This document shows, one piece after another, positions 1-9,634 of a stretch of 64,000 nt of DNA. The DNA lies in contig NZ_LZIJ01000055.1 in the NCBI RefSeq assembly GCF_001667115.1, forward strand, positions 62,001 through 126,000. Reading direction: 5' to 3'. The notes beneath the pieces were generated by a model. It searched no databases. It worked only from the letters and a program-made list of their open reading frames with translations, and had not been told where the DNA came from. Position 1 is the stretch's first letter, and each line of letters begins with the position of its first letter. The stretch is from Mycobacterium sp. 852002-51163_SCH5372311 (GTDB lineage: Bacteria > Actinomycetota > Actinomycetes > Mycobacteriales > Mycobacteriaceae). The position numbers and the translations under genes were made by a program.

Positions 1-86
1 TCGTACGGGTCGACGAAGACATCACCGTGGTGCTCGCGCCGGGTGTCGACCCGCTTGGCGACGGGCGGCTCGAGTCCTTCGCTCAT
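1..86 (-). CDS. ptrB: Oligopeptidase B, N-terminal fragment
   Basis: Only the first 28 or so codons are in the window; the gene runs off the left edge. Translation from the ATG at 86 gives [20 protein letters not shown] followed by GDVFVDPY, the conserved opening of bacterial oligopeptidase B, a prolyl-oligopeptidase-family serine peptidase that cuts after basic residues. The start overlaps the purC stop by four bases (ATGA), so the two are translationally coupled, as in the M. tuberculosis purC-ptrBa pair. Catalytic residues lie outside the window. Confidence 0.85.
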   Translation of the reverse strand, partial: MSEGLEPPVAKRVDTRREHHGDVFVDPY

Positions 87-976
87 GCGTGCGGGCCGAT
101 CCAGTCGTCGAAGCTCAAGCCGGAAATCCGTTCGTAGGCATTGATATAACGGTCACGGGTGGCATCGATGATGTCATCCGGAAGCGGGGGTGGTGGCTGC
201 GTGCCGTTGCGGTCCCACCCCGATGCGGGGCTGGTGAGCCAGTTGCGGACGAACTGTTTGTCGAAGCTGACCTGCACGATGCCGGGCCGGTAATCTTCGG
301 CCGGCCAGTAGCGTGACGAGTCCGGCGTGAAGATTTCGTCGGCCAGCAGCACGTTGCCGGCCCGGTCGACACCGAATTCGAACTTGGTGTCGGCGATGAT
401 GATTCCCTTTTTCAGGGCGTGATCGGCGGCCTGCACGTAAATCTGTAACGTGCGGTCGCGCAACTGATTGGCGCGGACAGCGCCGACCATCTCGATCACC
501 CTGGCGAAGGAGATGTTCTCATCGTGGTTTCCCAGGGCCGCTTTGGTTGCCGGCGTGAACAACGGCGTGTCGAACTTGCTGGCCTCGACCAGTCCCGGTG
601 GCAAAGCGATGCCACATACTTTCCCGGTCGCCTGATAGTCCAGCAACCCCGAGCCGGTGAGATAGCCCCGAGCCACGCATTCCACCGGGAACATCTCGAG
701 CTGTCGAACCACCAGCGCGCGGCCCAGCACCTCGTCGGGTATTCGCGGGTCGTCGGGCGGCCCGGCCAGGTGGTTGGGGGCGCCGACGAGGCCGAAGAAG
801 AACACGCTCATCGCGGTCAGGATGCGGCCCTTGTCCGGAATGGTGCTGTCCAGGACATAGTCGTACGCCGAAATCCGGTCGGAGGCGACCAGGAGCAGAT
901 GCTCGTCATCGACCCGGTAGAGCTCACGAACCTTGCCGCTGGCCAGATGCTGGTAGTCGGACAGTGCGGGGCGCAT
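83..976 (-). CDS. purC: Phosphoribosylaminoimidazole-succinocarboxamide synthase (SAICAR synthase)
   Basis: ATP-dependent condensation of CAIR with aspartate to give SAICAR in de novo purine synthesis; cytosolic. The 297-residue product shows the usual family features: an N-terminal GKVRELY nucleotide-binding segment, the SDRISAYDY motif near residue 33, [10 protein letters not shown], and the C-terminal [12 protein letters not shown] signature. Length is normal for the actinobacterial enzyme. The gene is coupled by ATGA to ptrB downstream. Synteny with Rv0780 supports the call. Confidence 0.97.
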   Translation of the reverse strand: MRPALSDYQHLASGKVRELYRVDDEHLLLVASDRISAYDYVLDSTIPDKGRILTAMSVFFFGLVGAPNHLAGPPDDPRIPDEVLGRALVVRQLEMFPVECVARGYLTGSGLLDYQATGKVCGIALPPGLVEASKFDTPLFTPATKAALGNHDENISFARVIEMVGAVRANQLRDRTLQIYVQAADHALKKGIIIADTKFEFGVDRAGNVLLADEIFTPDSSRYWPAEDYRPGIVQVSFDKQFVRNWLTSPASGWDRNGTQPPPPLPDDIIDATRDRYINAYERISGLSFDDWIGPHA

Positions 977-1135
977 CGGGCCAGCCTAACGCGCTGACCG
1001 AAGGCGGAATGGTCTCGGAGTGGCTAATCGACGCCATGCCTCTACAGTCCGAACGTGCCGTGGGTGTCGTGAACCCAGCAATGATCAAAGCCGCGTCTCA
1101 GCTACTGGACCGCAAAGTGTGCTGGTATCAGTGCT

Positions 1136-1750
1136 ATGAGGTTTTTGCCCTATTCCACCAAGCCCCTTCGGCTGTTCGTCCAGCTGATGAGCGATATCAC
1201 CGTCTCGTTGTGGACGACGGTTTGGGTGTTCGTTGGCCTCGCCGTACACAGCGCCATCGCGACGATCGCCGTCGCCGGCCGGCAGGTCGAGAGCGGCTCG
1301 AAGGGAGTTGCCGGCAACCTGGCGTCGGCAGGCCATGGCGCCCAGCACATTCCGCTGGTGGGCGACGCGGTGAGCAAGCCGCTCACCGCGGCCAGCCAGG
1401 CCGCCCTCGACATCGCGAGCGCCGGTCACGACCTGGACACCACGGCGAGCTGGCTGGCGGTGGTGCTGGCGCTCGCGGTCGCGGCGACTCCGATCCTGGC
1501 GGTGACCATGCCGTGGCTGTTCCTGAGGGTACGGTTCTTCCGGCGCAAGCTGGCGGTGACTGCGTTGGCCGCCACCGCGGCCGGGCAGCAACTGCTGGCG
1601 TTGCGGGCGTTGGCGAACCGGGCGCCGGGCAAGCTGGCCGGGGTCAGTGAGGATCCGATCGGCGGGTGGCGCCGCGAGGATCCCGTCGTCATACGCGGGC
1701 TGGCGGCGCTGGAACTGAAAGCGGCCGGAATCAGGATCCGCATGCCCTGA
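1136..1750 (+). CDS. Conserved mycobacterial membrane protein (Rv0779c-like)
   Basis: A 204-residue protein with two clear hydrophobic segments, one near residues 25-48 (LWTTVWVFVGLAVHSAIATI) and one near 103-128 (WLAVVLALAVAATPILAVTM), followed by a basic cytoplasmic-type stretch (RVRFFRRK). The region between them is Gly/Ala-rich and probably extracytoplasmic. No enzymatic motif is visible and the function is unknown. It is convergent with the TDT permease gene. A second in-frame ATG at 1187 gives a start just before the first membrane segment and is a reasonable alternative. Position between purC and cyp126 matches Rv0779c. Confidence 0.8.
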   Translation: MRFLPYSTKPLRLFVQLMSDITVSLWTTVWVFVGLAVHSAIATIAVAGRQVESGSKGVAGNLASAGHGAQHIPLVGDAVSKPLTAASQAALDIASAGHDLDTTASWLAVVLALAVAATPILAVTMPWLFLRVRFFRRKLAVTALAATAAGQQLLALRALANRAPGKLAGVSEDPIGGWRREDPVVIRGLAALELKAAGIRIRMP

Positions 1751-1895
1751 TTCGTCGACGCAGGGACAACCGTCCGTCACACCGGTCACTCGCTATCCGC
1801 GGCAGCGTCGAGAGTGCAACTACCGACAAGTTCGTCGAGAACCGACGTCGTCAGATGCACTTTCGCGGATCGGGCAAACGGATTGTGCTGATCCT

Positions 1896-2882
1896 CTAAC
1901 GCTTACCCGCGATCCGGCCCAGCGCGCGCATCAGCCCCGCGACAACCACAATCCCCCACGCCGCCAACGCATCCCAGAAAAATACCAGCGAAACGGTCGC
2001 CAACGAGCGCTGATTGATCTCGGCCGACATGGCGTAGCTGGCTGCCGAATACATACCCAACGGGAACACGAAGGCCCACCACACGCCGGCGAAGTGCAGC
2101 ATCTCGGGCCGCCTGCCGATGCGGTGCAGGCCGAAGTAGATCAAGGGTGGTATCCACAGCGTGGCTGCCAACCAGGTCGCCATTGTCACGACACGGACGG
2201 TGGGAGCCAGCCAACCGGGAGCCAGGGCGTGGATGACGTCGCCGGCAAGTGTGCCGATCGCCAAGCCTCCCATCAGGATCCACGTGTCGGGCTCAAATCC
2301 GTCTCGATCCTGTCGCTCGGTGACGGCTCGCCACAGGATCAGCCACGTCATCAGGCAATAGATGCACAACGCGAAGGCCCAGACGGGCACCGCTACCCAC
2401 AGCCACCAGTGCACATGCCGGGCGACCGTCGCCGTCACAATCGAAAGTCCAGACGTGCCAACGCTGGCCAGCTCCCACGCGCCGTGGGCACCGTCGCGCA
2501 GCGCCGACCACGAACGTGCCCACATATTGCGCACCGTGAGCGCGCTCAACACCAGCCACGAGCAGACTGACACCACACCGAGAACCTCCAACACCACGCG
2601 ATGCGACGCCAGCCGGCTGTCCAGCACCGCGCACGCCGCAACAAAGGTGAACAAGCGCAGCGTCACATCGGGATCGTTTAGGTCCCATAAGGTGCGCCTG
2701 ACGACTCCGGCGACGATCACCGCGACGACGAGCACCACGAGGCCAACCGTCGCCAAAACCCCCAGCGCGTCGCTGATCACGCGATAGTGGTGGTTGCGCG
2801 CGGCAATCGACAAGATTCCTGTCGCCATCACCGCGGCGAACACATCGGGTGACGGCTCGACGTCCGCGAGCCCGATGCTCAC
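1896..2882 (-). CDS. TDT/SLAC1-family permease
   Basis: A 328-residue integral membrane protein with about ten hydrophobic segments, resembling the tellurite-resistance/dicarboxylate transporter (TDT, TehA/SLAC1) family: [16 protein letters not shown] at the N terminus and [20 protein letters not shown] near the C terminus match the family's signature helices. Members move anions or dicarboxylates; the substrate here is unknown. The GTG at 2882 was chosen because it forms a GTGA overlap with the cyp126 stop, and the open frame upstream of it is only the shadow of cyp126. The gene is therefore the third member of a purB-cyp126-permease operon; as I recall, M. tuberculosis lacks it at this position. 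Confidence 0.85.
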   Translation of the reverse strand: MSIGLADVEPSPDVFAAVMATGILSIAARNHHYRVISDALGVLATVGLVVLVVAVIVAGVVRRTLWDLNDPDVTLRLFTFVAACAVLDSRLASHRVVLEVLGVVSVCSWLVLSALTVRNMWARSWSALRDGAHGAWELASVGTSGLSIVTATVARHVHWWLWVAVPVWAFALCIYCLMTWLILWRAVTERQDRDGFEPDTWILMGGLAIGTLAGDVIHALAPGWLAPTVRVVTMATWLAATLWIPPLIYFGLHRIGRRPEMLHFAGVWWAFVFPLGMYSAASYAMSAEINQRSLATVSLVFFWDALAAWGIVVVAGLMRALGRIAGKR

Positions 2883-4123
2883 TGCAATTCCACGACCAGG
2901 TGCCGAATACCGGTGTGCCGGTTGCTGCGTGTCCATTCGACGGGCGCGACGACACGGACCGAACCGAACCGCGACAACATCTCCTCGTAAAGCACCCGCA
3001 ACTCCAGCCGGGCCAGGTTGGCGCCCAGGCAGTAGTGCACACCCTGGCCAAAGCCCAGGTGCGGGTTGGGCTTTCGGGCAACATCGAACTGATCGGCGTC
3101 GTCGAACACGTCGGCGTCGCGGTTGGCCGAACCCTCCCAGATCTGCACCTTCTGCCCCGCCTCGATGGACTGCCCACCAAGTGTCACGTCGCGGGTGGCC
3201 GTTCGCCGCTTCGACGGCGACGGCGACGTCCATCGAACAATCTCTTCGATCGCCGTCGGCAACAATTCGAAATTCGCGCGCAGCGCCTGTAACTGCGACG
3301 GATGCTCGGCCAGCGCCAGCAGCCCGCCGGCGACCGCGTTGCGCGTCGTCTCCGCACCGGCGCTGAACAGCAGGCTGAAGAACAGGTACACCTCGAGATC
3401 GGAAAGCGCCGCCGCGGTTTCGAAGGCATCGTCGACCATGGCGTTGGCGACCACCGACAGCATGTCGTCCGTGGGCTGCGCACGCTTCGACGCGATCAGC
3501 TCCTGACCATAGGAGTACATCCGCGACCCGGCCTCTTCGACCGACAACTGGGAGAGGGAAGCCTTGCGCGAGCAGCCGAAGTCGAACTGCGGCTCGATCG
3601 CCTCGAATAGCCAATGCCGTTCGGATTCCGGCACTCCCAACAAAATGCAGATCATCTGCATCGGCAGCTCAGCCGCGATCTCCACCACGAAATCGAAAGG
3701 TTCCCCCGGCACCACCGCGTCCAGCAGCCGTCGCGCGCGGGCCCGCAGATCGTCCTCGACGCGACGGATCATCCGCGGCGTCAGCCCGGAGCTGACCAGA
3801 CGCCGAATCTGCGCGTGTCGCGGGTCGTCCATCATGTTGAGCACCTGGCCCGCAATGGCCAGGTCTTGTAGCAGCGTGCCGCCAAACGGTCGCGAGCCTC
3901 CGGATACCGACGAGTACGTCACCGGATCCTTCAGCACCGCAAGCGTTTCCGCGTATGTCGCGACGGACCAGAACCCTTCGGCATCAGGTGTATTGTCGGT
4001 CGGCTCGTGCCAGTACACCGGCGCCTCGCGTCGATGGACGGCGAACAACTCGTGCGGGAATCCGTTGGCGAAGTTGTCCAGATCGGTGAAGTCGATCCGC
4101 GAAAGAGCCCCGGCGAGCGTCAC
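2879..4123 (-). CDS. cyp126: Cytochrome P450 CYP126
   Basis: A 414-residue soluble P450. The heme-thiolate loop [10 protein letters not shown] places the axial ligand at Cys365; the I-helix oxygen-activation motif AGAETT and the K-helix EEIVR (ExxR) are present, so it should be catalytically competent. The sequence is very close to M. tuberculosis CYP126 (Rv0778) through most of its length as I recall it. The physiological substrate of CYP126 is unsettled. It starts with GTG at 4123, overlapping the purB stop (GTGA), and its stop overlaps the permease start. Tight coupling to purB is conserved in mycobacteria, although no functional reason is known. Confidence 0.95.
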   Translation of the reverse strand: MTLAGALSRIDFTDLDNFANGFPHELFAVHRREAPVYWHEPTDNTPDAEGFWSVATYAETLAVLKDPVTYSSVSGGSRPFGGTLLQDLAIAGQVLNMMDDPRHAQIRRLVSSGLTPRMIRRVEDDLRARARRLLDAVVPGEPFDFVVEIAAELPMQMICILLGVPESERHWLFEAIEPQFDFGCSRKASLSQLSVEEAGSRMYSYGQELIASKRAQPTDDMLSVVANAMVDDAFETAAALSDLEVYLFFSLLFSAGAETTRNAVAGGLLALAEHPSQLQALRANFELLPTAIEEIVRWTSPSPSKRRTATRDVTLGGQSIEAGQKVQIWEGSANRDADVFDDADQFDVARKPNPHLGFGQGVHYCLGANLARLELRVLYEEMLSRFGSVRVVAPVEWTRSNRHTGIRHLVVELQ

Positions 4124-5538
4124 AGGATCGCACCCGGCGTGTATTTGGCGGCCTCCGGGTAGCGGCCCACCAGGGTGTCCACCATTGCGGCCACCTCGTC
4201 GACCTGGTCCGCCGCGGCGCCGGTGAACGCGTTTTTGTCGGCCAGCGCCGCGTCCAGCGCGTCGCGGCCCAGCGGCAGCCGCGGATCGGCGGCCAGCCTG
4301 TTGAGTAGATCGGGCTCGGCGCCTTGCTCGCGCATGGCCAGTGCGGTCGCCACCGCGTGTTCGCGTATCACGTGATGGGCGGACTCACGACCCATACCCG
4401 CGCGCACCGCAGCCATCAGCACCTTGGTGGTGGCCAGGAACGGCAGATAGCGGTCCAGCTCACGCTGGATCACCGCCGGGTACGCGCCGAACTCGTCGAG
4501 CACCGTCAGGAAGGTCTCGATTTGACCGTCTACGGCAAAGAAGCTGTCCGGCAACGCAACCCGTCGTACCACCGAGCAGAAAACGTCGCCCTCGTTCCAC
4601 TGTGCGCCGGCCAGCTCGGCCGCCATCGCGGCATAGCCGCGCAACACCACCTGCAGCCCGTTGACCCGTTCACAGCTGCGGGTGTTCATCTTGTGCGGCA
4701 TCGCCGACGATCCGACCTGGCCCGGTGCGAAGCCCTCGGTGACCAGCTCGTGGCCGGCCATCAGCCGGATGGTGTGTGCCAGCGACGACGGGCCCGCGCC
4801 CACCTGTACCAGCGCCGAGAGCACGTCATAGTCCAGCGAACGTGGATATACCTGCCCGACGCTGGTCAAAATCGTTGGAAAGCCCAGGAATTCAGCGACT
4901 CGGCGCTCGAGCTGGGTCAGCTTTGCCGCATCACCGCCCAGCAGGTCGAGCATGTCCTGGGCGGTGCCCATCGGGCCCTTGATGCCGCGCAGCGGATAGC
5001 GGTCGATCAGCTCCCGCAACCTGGTCAACGCGATCAGCGTCTCCTGAGCCGCGGAGGCGAACCGCTTGCCCAACGTCGTCGCCTGGGCGGCGACGTTGTG
5101 GCTACGACCGGCCATCACCAGATCGCGATACGACACCGCCCGCTCGGCAAGCCGCGCCACCACCGCAACCGAGTGGGAGAAGACCAATTCCATCGATCGC
5201 CGGATCTGCAGCTGTTCCACGTTCTCGGTGAGATCGCGACTGGTCATGCCCTTGTGCACGTGCTCATGGCCGGCCAGTGCGTTGTACTCCTCGATGCGGG
5301 CCTTGACGTCGTGGCGCAGCAGCCGTTCCCGGGCGGCAATCGACTCCAGGTCGACGTCCTCGAGCACCCGCTCGTAGTCCGCGACCGCTTCGTCCGGCAC
5401 GGGAACGCCCAGTTCGGCCTGCGCCTTCAAAACGGCCAGCCACAGTCGCCGCTCGGCGACAACCTTGGCCTCCGGCGACCAGATCGCGACCATCTCGGCG
5501 CTGGCGTACCGGCTGGCCAGCACGTTCGGAATGCTCAC
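4120..5538 (-). CDS. purB: Adenylosuccinate lyase
   Basis: Cleaves SAICAR to AICAR and adenylosuccinate to AMP, both with release of fumarate. The 472-residue product carries the lyase signature region [10 protein letters not shown] with its flexible catalytic loop, TSRDLTEN (Thr-Ser substrate contacts) and [10 protein letters not shown] with the catalytic histidine. The open frame extends to 5628, but the GTG at 5538 ([11 protein letters not shown]) gives the family's normal N terminus and the 472-residue length of the M. tuberculosis enzyme. It leads the purB-cyp126-permease operon. Confidence 0.96.
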   Translation of the reverse strand: MSIPNVLASRYASAEMVAIWSPEAKVVAERRLWLAVLKAQAELGVPVPDEAVADYERVLEDVDLESIAARERLLRHDVKARIEEYNALAGHEHVHKGMTSRDLTENVEQLQIRRSMELVFSHSVAVVARLAERAVSYRDLVMAGRSHNVAAQATTLGKRFASAAQETLIALTRLRELIDRYPLRGIKGPMGTAQDMLDLLGGDAAKLTQLERRVAEFLGFPTILTSVGQVYPRSLDYDVLSALVQVGAGPSSLAHTIRLMAGHELVTEGFAPGQVGSSAMPHKMNTRSCERVNGLQVVLRGYAAMAAELAGAQWNEGDVFCSVVRRVALPDSFFAVDGQIETFLTVLDEFGAYPAVIQRELDRYLPFLATTKVLMAAVRAGMGRESAHHVIREHAVATALAMREQGAEPDLLNRLAADPRLPLGRDALDAALADKNAFTGAAADQVDEVAAMVDTLVGRYPEAAKYTPGAIL

Positions 5539-5651
5539 AGACAAACAGCTTACGGTCGGCAGGGCTCCTGGCACCGCGAAAGTGCGACTGGCAACGCATT
5601 CCCCGAGTAGCGCCGTCGCTGGTTGCACTGTCGCGGCCGTACTGTTGGCCG

Positions 5652-6383
5652 GTGTATTTCGCCGGCGTGGACCTCGCCTGGGGTGTGCGCAATCCGACGG
5701 GTGTCGCCGTGGTCGACGCGGACGGCCGGTTGGTGGACGTCGGCGCCGCCCGTGACGACGCCGACGTGCTGGCCGCGTTGAGCCCGTATGTCCAAGGCCC
5801 TTGTCTCGTCGGCTTTGACGCGCCGCTGGTGGTGATCAACCCAACCGGCCAGCGGCCCGCCGAAACCGCGCTCAACCGCGATTTCCGCAGGTTCGAAGCG
5901 GGCGCGCACCCGGCCAACACCGGTAAACCGGAATTCGCCGACGGTCCTCGCGGAGGACGCTTGGCTCGCGCGCTGGAGCTGGACCTGGATCCACGGTCGA
6001 AGGCCACCCGGCGCGGTATCGAGGTCTACCCGCACGCCGCGACGGTGGCCCTGTTCCGGCTGTCCCGGACGCTGAAATACAAGGCCAAGCCCGGCCGTGA
6101 CGTCGGCCAGCTCAAGTCGCAGCTGCTATTGCTCATGGACGGTCTGGAAGGCCTGGCAGGCGCCGCTGTGCCGTTGCACGTCACCTGTCACGAGGGCTGG
6201 GCCGAGTTGCGCCGGACGGTGGAAACCGCGCAGCGGAAGTTTGAGCTGCGCCGGGCCGAGGATCCGATCGACGCCGTCGTGTGCGCCTATGTGGCGTTGT
6301 ATGCCGAACGCTGCCCGGCCAAGGTCACCATTTACGGCAACCTGGCCACCGGCTACATCGTGACGCCGTCGCTACCCGCCTGA
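5652..6383 (+). CDS. DUF429 family protein (Rv0776c-like)
   Basis: A 243-residue cytosolic protein beginning with GTG. The opening GVDLAWG and GFDAPLVV segments with conserved aspartates resemble the RNase H-like/actin-like acidic patches of DUF429 proteins, and YPHAATVALF and EDPIDAVVCAY match later conserved blocks. The biochemical role of the family is not established; nuclease activity has been suggested on fold grounds. It is divergent from purB across about 110 bp and convergent with the TetR gene, ending 4 bp from it. Confidence 0.8.
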   Translation: MYFAGVDLAWGVRNPTGVAVVDADGRLVDVGAARDDADVLAALSPYVQGPCLVGFDAPLVVINPTGQRPAETALNRDFRRFEAGAHPANTGKPEFADGPRGGRLARALELDLDPRSKATRRGIEVYPHAATVALFRLSRTLKYKAKPGRDVGQLKSQLLLLMDGLEGLAGAAVPLHVTCHEGWAELRRTVETAQRKFELRRAEDPIDAVVCAYVALYAERCPAKVTIYGNLATGYIVTPSLPA

Positions 6384-6387
6384 CGTC

Positions 6388-7005
6388 CTAGATTCGCACC
6401 GGTCGCTGGTCGACGGGTGCCAGCACGTCGATGAGGTCGACCACCGTCGCCAGCGCCGCATCCCGTGGGTCCCGGCCTTCGACGAGGGCCGAAACCACCG
6501 AACCGTCGACAGCGCAGATCAGCGTGCACACCAGCTCGATGCGAACCGACCGGCCCGAACGTTCGATGGCCTCGGCCACCGCCTCGGCCCGCTGTCGCAA
6601 ACTACGCCGCATACTCTCCCGCAGCGCGGGCAGACGCGTGCAGGCGATGTGGCGTTCATATCGCGATATCAGCTGCTCGGCGAGGCCCGGACCGGACACG
6701 TCCCCGACGAGCAGTTCAACCAGCACCTCGGCGGTCGTCTCAGGACCCCGGCGCCGCCGGGACAGCGCATTGACCCGAGCACGCAGCTGGGCCACCTCGA
6801 GCATGCCGACATGTTCGACGGCGCGGGCAATCAAATCGTCAAGTGACGAGAAGTAGTAAGTGGTGGACGCCAACGGCAGGCCGGCCCGCCGGGCAACCGC
6901 GCGGTGCCGTACCGCCTCGAACCCGCCTTCACCAAGCAGCTCGGCGGCCGCGCTCACGAGCGCGTAACGCCGACGTTCTCCTTTCGGAGTAACTGCTGCG
7001 GTCAC
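6388..7005 (-). CDS. TetR-family transcriptional regulator (Rv0775-like)
   Basis: A 205-residue regulator with an N-terminal HTH of the TetR type: AELLGEGGFEAVRHRAVARRAGLPLASTTYYF spans roughly residues 18-50, including the recognition helix and the YYFSS element. The C-terminal ligand-binding half is variable and does not identify the effector. It is divergent from the exported esterase gene at 7078 over about 70 bp. That gap holds a GGCC-AAAC-GGCC inverted repeat near 7049-7060 which could be its operator. Confidence 0.88.
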   Translation of the reverse strand: MTAAVTPKGERRRYALVSAAAELLGEGGFEAVRHRAVARRAGLPLASTTYYFSSLDDLIARAVEHVGMLEVAQLRARVNALSRRRRGPETTAEVLVELLVGDVSGPGLAEQLISRYERHIACTRLPALRESMRRSLRQRAEAVAEAIERSGRSVRIELVCTLICAVDGSVVSALVEGRDPRDAALATVVDLIDVLAPVDQRPVRI

Positions 7006-7077
7006 GCCTAGTTATCGTGCCAGTGAAAGTGGTACCGCATTGCCATTTCGGCCAAACGGCCATGGCATGATATCCGG

Positions 7078-7977
7078 ATGCCCGACTTGAGCCGCCGCGC
7101 GGTGCTCGGTCTCGGCGCCAGCGCCGCCGTCGGCGCGGTGAGTGCTTATGCGCTTAACGTGTTGGTGCAGCCGCGAACGTCGCACGCCGCGCCGGTGTCG
7201 TGGACCAGACCCCAAGCACCGTTGGCGCCCCCGCCACCACTCGAGCCGGCTCCCGCTACTCAGGCCGCGCCGACCATGGTGACTGGGTCCTTCGTGTCGG
7301 CCGCCCGTGGCGGGATATCCACCAACTGGGCGATCGCGCGTCCCCCGGGCCAGACCAAGCCGTTGCGGCCGGTCATCGCGCTGCACGGGAAGGGCAGCGA
7401 CGCGTCCACCGTGATGGCCGGGGGCGTTGAGCAGGGCCTGGCCCAGGCGGTCAACGCGGGCCTACCGCCGTTCGCTGTGGTAGCCGTCGACGGTGGCGGA
7501 AGTTATTGGCACAAAAGGGCTTCCGGTGAGGATTCCGGAGCCATGGTGCTCGACGAGCTGATCCCGATGCTGGGCGGCCAGAATCTAGACACTTCACGGG
7601 TGGCGTTCTTGGGCTGGTCGATGGGCGGCTACGGCGCCTTGCTGTTGGGCAGCCGGCTGGGCGCGGGCCGCACCGCGGCAATCTGCGCGGTGAGCCCGGC
7701 GCTGTGGCTGTCCCCCGGCGCGACGGCACCCGGTGCGTTTGACGGCGCCGACGACTGGTCGGCGAACTCGGTGTTCGGATTGCCCGCGCTGGCGTCCATC
7801 CCGATCCGGGTCGATTGCGGCGACAGTGACCCGTTCTACGCCGCGACAAAGCAATTCGTGGCGCAGCTGCCCAACCCGCCCGCGGGCGGCTTCTCCCCCG
7901 GCGGCCACAACCCTGGCTTCTGGAGTTCACAGCTGCCGGCCGAGCTGACCTGGATGGCGCCGCTGCTGACGGCGTGA
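7078..7977 (+). CDS. Exported esterase of the mycolyltransferase-like alpha/beta-hydrolase group (Rv0774c-like)
   Basis: The N terminus (SRRAVLGLGASAAVGAVSAY) has a twin-arginine motif and a hydrophobic core, indicating Tat export. A proline-rich linker (about residues 40-62) follows. The catalytic domain has the nucleophile elbow GWSMGGYG at Ser181, a later Asp in DCGDSDPF and His in GGHNPGF, a plausible triad. M. tuberculosis Rv0774c is described as an extracellular lipid esterase. The stop overlaps a possible GTG start of ggtA (GTGA). It is divergent from the TetR gene at 6388. Confidence 0.87.
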   Translation: MPDLSRRAVLGLGASAAVGAVSAYALNVLVQPRTSHAAPVSWTRPQAPLAPPPPLEPAPATQAAPTMVTGSFVSAARGGISTNWAIARPPGQTKPLRPVIALHGKGSDASTVMAGGVEQGLAQAVNAGLPPFAVVAVDGGGSYWHKRASGEDSGAMVLDELIPMLGGQNLDTSRVAFLGWSMGGYGALLLGSRLGAGRTAAICAVSPALWLSPGATAPGAFDGADDWSANSVFGLPALASIPIRVDCGDSDPFYAATKQFVAQLPNPPAGGFSPGGHNPGFWSSQLPAELTWMAPLLTA

Positions 7978-9626
7978 GCCCTATGCCGAGCAGACGCAAA
8001 AGCACCCGCACGCCCGGCGTGTCGGGTGCTTTTGCGTCTGCTCGCGCCACCCAGTTCGACTGGCGACTGCCGTACGCGTGGCCACGCAAACCCGTTCTGG
8101 CGGCCAACGTTGTCTGCACATCACAACCCCTTGCCGCTCAAGCGGGGCTTCGCATGCTCGCCGACGATGGTAGCGCCGTGGACGCGGCGGTTGCCGCCGC
8201 CATCACGCTGACCGTGGTGGAACCGGTGTCCAACGGCATCGGCTCGGACGCCTTCGCGATCGTGTGGGACGGCCGGCAATTGCACGGCCTGAACGCATCC
8301 GGCCGATCCCCGGCAGCTTGGACGCCAGAGTACTTCGGCGGCAACGCCGTTCCGATGTTCGGGTGGAACTCGGTTACCGTACCGGGAGCGGTGTCGGCGT
8401 GGGTGGAGCTGCACGCCAAATTCGGCAAGCTTCCGTTCGAAAGGCTCTTCGAGCCCGCTATCTTCTACGGTCGCAACGGCTTTCTTGTCTCGCCCACTGT
8501 CGCGTCGCAGTGGTCGGAGCAGGTTCCGCTGTTCGCGGGGCAGCCAGGGTTCGCCGAGGCGTTCATGCCGGGCGGACGAGCACCGAAACCCGGTGAGCTG
8601 TTCAGATCCCCCGACCATGCGGACAGCCTCGAAAAGATCGCCGCCAGTGGCGGCGAGGCGTTCTATCGCGGGGAGCTCGCTGCGAAACTCGAAGCCCACG
8701 CCAGTGCCCACGGCGGCGCAATGCGCCTCAGCGACCTGGCTGCCCATCGCGCCAACTGGGTCGGCACCATCGACACGAACTATCGTGGATACACCGTCCA
8801 CGAGATCCCGCCCAACGGCCAGGGAATCGTGGCCCTGATAGCGCTGGGACTTCTCGAGCAGTTCGACATGTCTTCGTATCCAGTCGATTCCGCAGACAGC
8901 GTACACCTGCAGATCGAAGCAATTAAGCTCGCCTTCGCCGACGCACAGGCGTACGTGGCCGACAGCGATCACATGCCCCTGCACCCAAAACGCTTGCTGG
9001 ACAAGGAATACCTCAAGCAACGAGCTGCGCTGATCGATTTGAACCAAGCCCAGCCGGCGGCTGCCGGCACCCCGAAAGGGGGCACCGTATATCTGACGGC
9101 CGCCGACGCGTCGGGGATCATGGTGTCGATGATCCAATCGAACTATATGGGTTTCGGCTCCGGCGTGGTGGTGCCGGGCACCGGCATTGCACTCCAGAAT
9201 CGCGGCGCGGACTTCGTTGCGGTGCAGGGGCATCCGAATCAGGTCGGGCCGGGCAAGCGTCCATACCACACCATCATCCCGGGCTTTGTGACCAAGGACG
9301 GCGCACCGGTGATGAGCTTCGGCGTGATGGGCGGACCGATGCAACCTCAGGGCCATGTGCAGGTGTTGGCCCGCATCGCCGACCACGGGCAAAATCCGCA
9401 GGCAGCGTGCGACGGCCCCCGGTTCCGCTGGATACAGGGCCTTCAGGTGACCTATGAAAAGGGTTTTGCCGCTTCAACTTTGGATGAATTACGCCGGCGC
9501 GGTCACGACTTGATCGCCGTGGACGACTACAACCAGTTCGGCAGCTGCCAGGCGATCTGGCGGCTCGACGCCGGATATTTCGCGGCGAGCGATCCGCGTC
9601 GGGACGGCCAGGCCGCGGGTTTTTGA
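7974..9626 (+). CDS. ggtA: Gamma-glutamyltransferase family protein
   Basis: An N-terminal-nucleophile hydrolase precursor similar to Rv0773c. Family members self-cleave before a conserved Thr and hydrolyse or transfer gamma-glutamyl groups, or act as acylases. The cleavage block is GGTVYLTAAD, with the predicted nucleophile at Thr371, followed by the SNYMGFGSGVVVPGTGI substrate loop. There is no obvious signal peptide. The start is uncertain: GTG 7974 gives a coupled GTGA overlap with the esterase, but the first 20 or so codons are then made of a perfect hairpin repeat (7985-8044). The in-frame GTG at 8019 lies in the hairpin loop. Homology begins only at FDWRLPYAW, just after the hairpin. 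Confidence 0.85.
   Translation: MSPMPSRRKSTRTPGVSGAFASARATQFDWRLPYAWPRKPVLAANVVCTSQPLAAQAGLRMLADDGSAVDAAVAAAITLTVVEPVSNGIGSDAFAIVWDGRQLHGLNASGRSPAAWTPEYFGGNAVPMFGWNSVTVPGAVSAWVELHAKFGKLPFERLFEPAIFYGRNGFLVSPTVASQWSEQVPLFAGQPGFAEAFMPGGRAPKPGELFRSPDHADSLEKIAASGGEAFYRGELAAKLEAHASAHGGAMRLSDLAAHRANWVGTIDTNYRGYTVHEIPPNGQGIVALIALGLLEQFDMSSYPVDSADSVHLQIEAIKLAFADAQAYVADSDHMPLHPKRLLDKEYLKQRAALIDLNQAQPAAAGTPKGGTVYLTAADASGIMVSMIQSNYMGFGSGVVVPGTGIALQNRGADFVAVQGHPNQVGPGKRPYHTIIPGFVTKDGAPVMSFGVMGGPMQPQGHVQVLARIADHGQNPQAACDGPRFRWIQGLQVTYEKGFAASTLDELRRRGHDLIAVDDYNQFGSCQAIWRLDAGYFAASDPRRDGQAAGF
7985..8044. repeat. Perfect 22-bp inverted repeat (CGAGCAGACG family)
   Basis: Arms at 7987-8008 and 8023-8044 are exactly complementary (22 bp) around a 14-nt loop. 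The outer part CGAGCAGACGCAAAA is identical to the hairpin at 59985-60048, while the inner stem (GCACCCG / CGGGTGC) differs and is still fully paired. It can form a terminator-like hairpin on either strand. It sits at the esterase/ggtA junction. Confidence 0.9.
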
Positions 9627-9634
9627 TAGGAGGT

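Noticed and set aside
2883..3614. An N-terminal extension that would fuse the permease to 240 extra residues
   Set aside because: The extension is the out-of-frame shadow of cyp126, arginine-rich and without family similarity; GTG 2882 gives the normal permease start and a GTGA overlap.
4324..5610. A 428-codon open frame on the plus strand
   Set aside because: It is the antisense shadow of purB; the purB protein is a full-length match to its family and the antisense product resembles nothing.
8121..9392. A 423-codon minus-strand frame over ggtA
   Set aside because: Antisense shadow of a clear gamma-glutamyltransferase gene.
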